The notes under the pieces were generated by a model, which made no database searches, was not told the DNA's origin, and worked only from the letters and a program-made list of their open reading frames with translations. The position numbers were made by a program, and so were the translations under genes. This document shows, in pieces, positions 58,344 through 64,000 of a DNA stretch of 64,000 bases. The stretch is taken from NCBI RefSeq assembly GCF_958298935.1, contig NC_084938.1, positions 21,371,501-21,435,500 of the forward strand. The letters are read 5' to 3'. This DNA is from Phragmites australis (lineage: Eukaryota > Streptophyta > Magnoliopsida > Poales > Poaceae). The number at the start of each line of letters is the position of its first letter. Position 1 is the stretch's first letter.

Positions 58344-59957
58344 ATGTCGAGCGAAAACTCGGCGACCTCAAACGTCGGGGGCAGCAGGATAGGCAAGAAA
58401 CCGATCTCGCTGGAAGGCTATGGGAGTAAGACCGAGCCGATCGACATGATGTTGAAGAACTTGGATCTTCGGGCCGATGAGGACGAAGATGTGGAGTTGG
58501 AGGAAGATATCGAGTAGATCTAAAACGAGGCACATTGGCTGGCCCTCCTTAGGGTTCAGACGGAGAAAACCTTCAGCCATGGTGCACTATATGGAAATAT
58601 GCGGGCAGCCTGGAGCCTGGCGAAGGATGTGGAATTCCATGCTATTGAAGACAACCTCTTTGCAGCGCAGTTTCGCTACCTGGCAGATTGGGAACGCGTA
58701 ATGGAAGGGGGACCGTGGCTCTTCCGCGGATGTTTGGTGATCCTGGTGGAGTACGATGGGGTTTCTGATACGGGTTCGGTGGAGCTTTGCTGGCTACCGA
58801 TCTGGGTGCATGTGCGCGATCTGAAGGAGATGTTCCGGACAAGCAGCTCTCATGGAAGGCAGGTGAATTCATCAAACTTGATGAGAGATCGGTGAAGGGG
58901 TTTGGAGATGCGGTGAGGGTGTGCATTAAACTGGATGTACACAAACCTCTTATGAGGGTTGCATGTATCATAGTGAAGAAGAAGAAGAGATGCTTTCGTT
59001 TCAAGTATGAAAGGATCTCGGTGTTCTGTGGCATCTGTGGCCTCCTTGGCCATGTGACGAAGGAGTGTGTGGTGATGAGGTCCTTGATGAGAGGGAGATC
59101 CAGTACCATGAAACGTTGATTGCGCTGGATAGACCGGGGAATCAATGGATGGGGAATAGAGGTTAAGGCAGGGGCCAAGGACGAGGCGGAGGGTGTGGTC
59201 CGAGGAGCAACCTTGGCTCGGTTGAGGAAGACGACGATCTGAAACACTCAGCGTCCAGTCCATTAAACCCACGTCATGGGCCAACGAACTCGAACACGTC
59301 ATCAAGGAAGAGGCTGATGCTTGAGGATGGGACACAACCGGAGAAGAGAGAAGGGCAACTGGCCATAACATTTGAGCCAGAGCGGCGGAACAAGAAATGG
59401 TACATAGTACCGGTGACGATTCGGTTACTGAATCGGGAATAAACGGCAGAAAAAGGAGGAAGGGAACACAACACACTCAAATGAGATGGAAAAATCGGTG
59501 GGCTCCCTCTGGGCCTAATGTGTACATTGAGCTGGAACTGCTGGGGATGGGGAGCTCCCGGACAGTTCAAGAACTCATCGGCCTAGTGCAGATGTATTGC
59601 CCCAAACTGATCTTCCTGTCGGAAACCAGACAAGACACGGATTGTGTTCGCAATTTGAGATGGTTCTTAGGACTTCGGCACTGATTTGCAGTCACCGGAG
59701 TTGGGAAAGGTAGTGGTATTGTGCTCTTCTGGGATGAGAGTGTGGATGTTCAACTCATGTCCTATAACCGGCGACACATTAATGTTCTAATACGAGAAAC
59801 TCCCCAAAGCGTGAGGTGGAGGGGCACTTTCATATGGTAAGCCAAGAGCTCAGGATCACCATGAGATGTGGACTCTATTGCGGATAATTAAGCCAAACGC
59901 AATGGAGCTCTACATAATGAGGTGTGGACTTTAATGAGGCGATGTGGAAATCTGAAT
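58344..59957 (+). pseudogene. LINE (L1-type) pseudogene: ORF1 and start of endonuclease
   Basis: ORF1 opens MSSENSATSNVGGSRIGKKP at 58344 and continues, with stops and a frameshift, through a DUF4283-like region (LFAAQFRYLADWERVMEGGP, 58655-58710; LPIWVHVRDLKEMF, about 58795-58835). It ends with a CCHC zinc knuckle, CGICGLLGHVTKEC, at about 59030-59071. ORF2 begins with the endonuclease: LIGLVQMYCPKLIFLSETRQ (59578-59635), GSGIVLFWDES, and a last block VDFNEAMWKSE at 59925-59957, matching GDFNE. Sequence then stops at a CACTA-type element. Reverse transcriptase and 3' tail are missing. Loss of the 3' part is unusual, since LINEs normally lose the 5' part. Confidence 0.82.
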
Positions 59958-60176
59958 CACTACTATAGAATATGCAATAAGTAGCGTCTCATCAGTATCG
60001 GTTGTACAGGAATCAAAACTGAAAAGGTATCAGTGCCGGTTCTTAATCTCCTTTGAGCGAATAATGGTTAAACTGTTAAGAATCGGCACTGAAAACCAAC
60101 TATCAGTGTCGGTTCCAGCCACGAACCGGCACTAATAGTTAGTTTTTAGTGCAGCTTCTAGAACCAACCGGTAGTG
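59958..60176. mobile_element. Small CACTA-type element at the LINE/gypsy junction
   Basis: Begins CACTACTATAGAA and ends with the inverse of CACTACCGG. Subterminal TCAGTGCCGGTT/AACCGGCACT words repeat in both directions (for example 60029, 60083, 60123). The length is 219 bp with no coding capacity. Flanking triplets (AAT and AAG) do not match. LINE coding sequence ends at its left edge and gypsy protease coding sequence begins right of its right edge. Confidence 0.72.
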
Positions 60177-62278
60177 AAGCAACCGAGGTTGATGGAGCTC
60201 CCTCTATCGACTAGTATGCGACCCAGTTGGATGTTCTGTACTGACCGGTCGACCACAATAGGGTAGCGACCAGGGCGCTTGACGTATGCAGGGTGGTCTG
60301 CCTGGCTGAAGGTGAGGGGTATCTCTGACCACTTCAGACAAGGTCTTAGGCCCAACGTGGTTGCCCACACCTCACGGACCACCGATTTGTACTCCTTGTT
60401 CGAGGAATACGTTGCAGCACCTTCGAAGATGTGGTGGACCATATGGTCGACCCGTTGGAACCCTAGCGCTGACTGGTCAGGGTCGACCCTGTCCTCACCA
60501 TTGTTGTCACGCCTGGGTTTGCGCTCCCTAAGTTCCTTGTCGATGATACTCTGCATGCCCTTGTACTTGGTCATGTCATGGGTGTCTGTTCGATGGATTG
60601 GATAGTAGCCTATGCCCTTCTTCTCGTCCTTTTTTCTTAAAATGCCAGTGTAGTTGGCCGGTCTGCTCTATCGCCATGACCTCGGGTGGTCCTGCCTTAC
60701 GCTTGTTCTTCCTGTTCTCCTTCCAGCCGACCCCTTTGGAACAGGTGGGTCGGTCAGAGGTCAGCTGCGGCTTCGTGCCGCTCTGGTGCTCTCAGGCCTC
60801 AGCAGCCTACACGCACATGTTTATGAGTTCGAAGAGCTCGTTGGTGCTCCGGACTTCCTTGGTGGCTAGCTTATCGACCATCTTCTGGTCTCTAACCCCC
60901 TCCGGAAGGCGATGACAACAGATTCACCCATGATCTTTAGAATGGTGTTCCGGCATTTAGTGAAACGCTAGATGAAGTCTCACAGTGACTCGTCCTGTTG
61001 TTGCCTAATTTGGCATAGGTCATCATCGACCCCTAGTCGGGTATAATTTCCTTGGAAGTTGGCGACAAACTGGTCGCACAAGTCCTCACATGAGTGAACC
61101 GACCCGTGGGGGAGGTTCATAAGCTAAGACCAGGCTGAGCTGATCAACGTGGTCAAAAAATAGTTCGCCATGACCTTCCTGTTGCCACCTGTGGCATGCA
61201 CCATGGTGGTGTAGATCTGTAGGAATTCCTCCGGGTTAGAAGAGTCATCATACTTTTTGACTAGGACCAGCCAGAACTTGTCCGGCAAGCACACCTCTCG
61301 CAACTGGGTTGATAAGGCGTTACACTCTGTCCCATAACGGGGAGCCACCGGCTGATGGGCGGCTGCACATGCTCAGGGAGAGAGAGGACAGTCCACAAGG
61401 TCCTAACGTCTCTCTGCGAGGGGGAGGCGAGCAGTAGGGCTGCTTGCCCTCATCCTACCCTTGTCGGATGCAGTCCTTTTGCTCTCGGTTGGCCCTCTGG
61501 CTCTAGATCACGCTGCAGAGGTAACATTGACGAAGAGAGTCACGTAAGTTAGGGGTTTGGTTATCCCAACATGATGGGGTTCTCCTAGTACCCCCCTCGT
61601 TACAGTAGGGCATGGGATTTGTCCTACCGCGGGGCTTGCTGTGATTCCTGGCGACCATGGTCGTCATTAGTCCTGGAAATGGGCATGGTCTTTGCCGCCG
61701 TGACTTGGCGTCATGCGGTTTCTACCAAGAGAGCAAGGTCGTACAGCCATGGCGCCACCAGCGAACCCTCTGGTATTGCTGCCGCCATGAGAAGCTGCTG
61801 GCCGCAGAGCGGTCAAATATCGCAAGGGAGGGAGCCCCCAACATTCGCGTGACACAAAGGTCTAGGTGATGATGCCCTCAAGGGTTGCTCCCTCACTAGG
61901 CGCTCCTCTGGGTGGCATTGTAATTGCTGGGGCTATATCGGAGTGCTTTCTTGTCCAGCATCGGGTGGGTTTCCCTCTGGAGTATGGCCCGGGGGTTACC
62001 ACCTGTGCCTGGGGGATGAGAACCTCCATTGTTCCCCGCTGCATAGGCTGCCATGTAGACTTCTTGTTGGGTTTCGGAGTCCTTGGACTCTGTTTCGATA
62101 TCCCAAAGTTGGAGCACACTGGGCTCATCTGGGTCATATCCCACGACAAACACCTCACAATGTCCGGGGTCCTCAGAACAGGACTCAACAATTGTTGTGG
62201 ATCTGGCCATGTGTAGCCCAATCAGGTTATCGACAGTTACCAAAACGCGAAAACGTGCCCCCTACTTGACGCACCAAC
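60177..62278 (-). pseudogene. Gypsy gag and start of protease, truncated
   Basis: Read on the minus strand from the primer-binding site near 62276 downwards. The gag core is at about 61348-60950 (LPDKFWLVLVKKYDDSSNPE, MANYFLTTLISSAWSWLMNL, FVANFQGNYTRLG). It has stops and frameshifts. The protease part (60574-60180) has KYKGMQSIIDKELRERKPRR and the active-site-like ILVDRGSSINLG near 60210-60180, where related elements usually have DGGSS or DTGSS. The coding sequence breaks off right after this motif at the CACTA-type element. Reverse transcriptase, integrase and 3' LTR are absent from the window. Confidence 0.82.
62260..62276 (-). other. Primer-binding site of the gypsy element
   Basis: On the minus strand TGGTGCGTCAAGTAGGG begins two bases inside the LTR end (LTR edge at 62279). 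A TGG start next to the LTR is required to pair with the CCA end of a tRNA primer. The tRNA type was not determined. Confidence 0.6.
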
Positions 62279-62950
62279 TGTCGAGGTTTAACCCCCCGAC
62301 AATATGTCTGGGGTATACCCCGGTCGACAGGAGCGTGATCAATATTTCCTATGAGTGTGTGTGATGATGATGATGATGATGATAATGAACTCAAGAACAC
62401 AAGGGGTTATCCCTATTCAGGCCTCCCGTGGGATAACAACGATACGTCTTGTGTATTTTCTTTTGATGGGGATCAACTTAGTATAGAAAGAGTTTCATTC
62501 TTTACAAGCCTGATCCTCCCTCCTTTATATAGTAGGAGGAGAGGCGTATATATAAACAGTATATGCCATAACTATGGCAGTCCCATTTCTACCAAAAACC
62601 CTTACTACGAGGCCATCATTATGAAGAGTGGGCATTCTCGGTCTACTTGATCATCTTGTGCGTCCTGTTCCATCAGTCGTACGTCGTCATGCTCACTTGC
62701 GAGACTATCGTACCCGTTTGCAGGGTCGTCTTATAGCATTAATTGGTACGGGACGGCCCACTGCACCACTACGCTGGCCACGACTTCGCATGCCGAAAGG
62801 AGGTGCTTGGGGAAAGAAAACACTTAAGTGGATAACATTAAATGAGATTAGACTGGTTAGGGGAATACCTATCCCAGGTCGTTGGATTTCTTATCACGAT
62901 CAGGGGACTAGTCATGCAAGCGCTACCAGACACACGTGTCGGAGTTAGCT
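62279..62950 (-). mobile_element. 5' LTR of the minus-strand gypsy element
   Basis: The inner edge is TGTCGAGGTTTAACCCCCCG (plus strand), next to the primer-binding site. A minus-strand TATA box (CTACTATATAAAGGAG, plus about 62520-62535) lies inside. A GAT trinucleotide run occurs at 62363-62390. The outer edge could not be fixed because the partner LTR is missing; similar sequence may extend to about 63170. The open frame across 62628-62948 is taken as LTR sequence. Confidence 0.65.
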
Positions 62951-63760
62951 TTTGATAATATCTACTACTAGCAGACCTTTGCTAGTGTGGGCTCACAGAA
63001 CAAGAAACTCCCTATTCTTCACATCGACTACATCATAGCCTCGGAAATCCTACCTATAGGTAGCGCGTCCGTTTTCAACTTATGGGTAGCACAGACGAGT
63101 GCGGAGCAGGTACAGTCATGGAGCGGGAGATGCGGGCATGGGTCGGGACTGTTGAAGGACAACGTGTCATAGTGGGATTAGATGGGGGTGGGATGAGAAG
63201 TGGTTTGCATTTGAAATTTCATATTGATTTTTCTCTTAAATTGTACATCTGTTTTTAAAATCTATTTTAATCATGGCGTTGTTTATAATTAATGCAACAA
63301 GATGAGGTTCAATGTGAATTTATTTTTTATTTTTGAGTTTTTTTAAAAAAAAATCAACATTTTGAATGAACTACTTCAACATTTTAAATCTACTATATCA
63401 ACAATTTTGCACAAAAATGTTGAAAACGTGTTACTCAATTTTTTAATTGGGTTTAGAAATATTGCATCTAAGTATTTCAAATTGTTGATAGGCACATAAT
63501 CATAAACCTTGAACTCAATGAGTCAAAAGAAAATAAAAACGAAACTGAGCCGACGTTCTTCTGTGCGCTGGCCGACCTTCTCCCGCAAGTTGGGCCGTGC
63601 GACGGCTTGTTGGGCTGATCTTCTTCCGCAAGTTGGGCCGACCGGACCGTCCGACGCCGAAGCAATTTTCGGACGGCCGACGCATCGGAGGTCCCCGGTA
63701 GTGCAACGAAATCGAACCCGTTCGTCTCCGACTCGGACGCGCCGCCGACTCGCTCGCCGC
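62951..63760. other. Intergenic DNA upstream of the last gene
   Basis: The first 220 bp may still be LTR. An AT-rich stretch at 63200-63480 follows. From 63545 the sequence becomes GC-rich with repeated TTCTTCCGCAAGTTGGGCCG-like words (63577 and 63618) containing TGGGCC, a site II motif found in promoters of plant mitochondrial and ribosomal protein genes. Confidence 0.45.
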
Positions 63761-63767
63761 GGTCGTG

Positions 63768-63795
63768 CTATAAATTGCGTCCTCCTAAACCCTAG
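63768..63795 (+). promoter_or_regulatory. TATA box and telo-box of the terminal gene
   Basis: CTATAAATT at 63768-63776 is a good plant TATA box. AAACCCTAG at 63787-63795 is a telo-box, common near the transcription start of plant genes for ribosomal and organellar proteins. With a start about 30 bp after the TATA box the leader would be about 35 nt. Confidence 0.7.
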
Positions 63796-63835
63796 CTAGC
63801 GCGCGCGTGCGAGCTTCCCCTGACCCTGAACCACG

Positions 63836-64000
63836 ATGGCAGCGCGCGCGTTTCTCTCCCTCTCGTCCCGGCTCGGCGGCCTCGCGCCGGTAGGGAACAT
63901 TGGCCGCCGGACGTACAGCGCTGCCGCGGCGGCGGTGGCGCGGAAAGAGCCCGTGGACGCGGCCGCGTCGGATAAGGCCCCCAGGAAGGAGGAGTGCTTC
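63836..64000 (+). CDS. 5' end of a probable mitochondrial protein gene (partial)
   Basis: The frame from ATG 63836 stays open for 55 codons to the window edge. It starts MAARAFLSLSSRLGGLAPVG, then has GRRTYSAAAAAVARKEP. It is rich in Ala, Ser, Leu and Arg with no acidic residue for about 38 positions, and has an RRTYSA segment like a mitochondrial presequence cleavage region. A TATA box and telo-box lie 40-70 bp upstream. The product is not identifiable from this part. A LEA3/SAG21-like small protein or a respiratory chain subunit are both possible, and neither is supported by a domain here. Confidence 0.7.
   Translation, partial: MAARAFLSLSSRLGGLAPVGNIGRRTYSAAAAAVARKEPVDAAASDKAPRKEECF

Noticed and set aside
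58642..59476. Minus-strand frames of about 200 codons
   Set aside because: They are shadows of the LINE ORF1 and zinc-knuckle region, which makes sense only on the plus strand.
60279..62269. Plus-strand open frames of about 100 codons
   Set aside because: They are opposite the gypsy gag and protease sequence on the minus strand.
62628..62948. 106-codon plus-strand frame, basic in composition
   Set aside because: It lies in presumed LTR sequence, has no recognised domain, and has no promoter of its own.

Overview
This window is plant nuclear DNA, almost certainly from a grass (Poaceae). The evidence is spliced genes with GC-rich first exons, a nested pile of LTR retrotransposons, MITEs, CACTA, hAT and Mutator-like elements of types common in grass genomes, and no prokaryotic-style gene packing. 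The exact species cannot be read from the sequence.

Three host genes lie on the + strand. (1) 7236-19324 is a complete 11-exon FAB1/PIKfyve-type phosphatidylinositol-3-phosphate 5-kinase. Its splice phases all agree and give 1826 residues with FYVE, TCP1-like and PIPK catalytic domains. (2) 39523-53918 is a complete 25-exon COG3 gene (conserved oligomeric Golgi complex subunit 3, 781 residues). (3) 63836 to the window end is the first 55 codons of a gene for a probably mitochondrial protein, with a TATA box and a telo-box. FAB1 acts in endosome/vacuole lipid signalling and COG3 in retrograde Golgi tethering. They are neighbours, with no sign of co-regulation.

Most of the rest is transposable elements. 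0-7 kb: two Stowaway-like MITEs, a 538-bp hAT element with an exact 8-bp target duplication, and a 1450-bp solo LTR with its own minisatellite. FAB1 introns: a tRNA-derived SINE, an antisense copia reverse-transcriptase fragment with a 265-bp tandem duplication, and a MITE. 21.5-32.9 kb: an orphan transit-peptide-like exon, an intron-bearing fragment of a ClpX ATPase gene, and a three-level nest (a copia element split by a solo LTR, itself split by a 3950-bp TG...CA element). 32926-39340: a 6.4-kb Mutator-like element (MULE) with long inverted ends and a 9-bp target duplication. It carries a decayed MuDR-type transposase, a decayed plant-mobile-domain gene and an apparently intact small GRF-like zinc-finger gene. 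Its right end lies only 182 bp from the COG3 start codon. COG3 introns: a CACTA-like element and LTR-like pieces. 55.5-63 kb: another solo LTR, a truncated LINE, a small CACTA-type element, and the 5' part of a minus-strand gypsy element.

The most interesting parts are the MULE with its two extra genes and regular subterminal palindromes next to COG3, the LINE/CACTA/gypsy junction, the upstream ORF whose stop codon overlaps the FAB1 start, and a FAB1 intron that could be retained without breaking the frame. All gene models come from reading splice sites and family resemblance by eye. No database search was possible.
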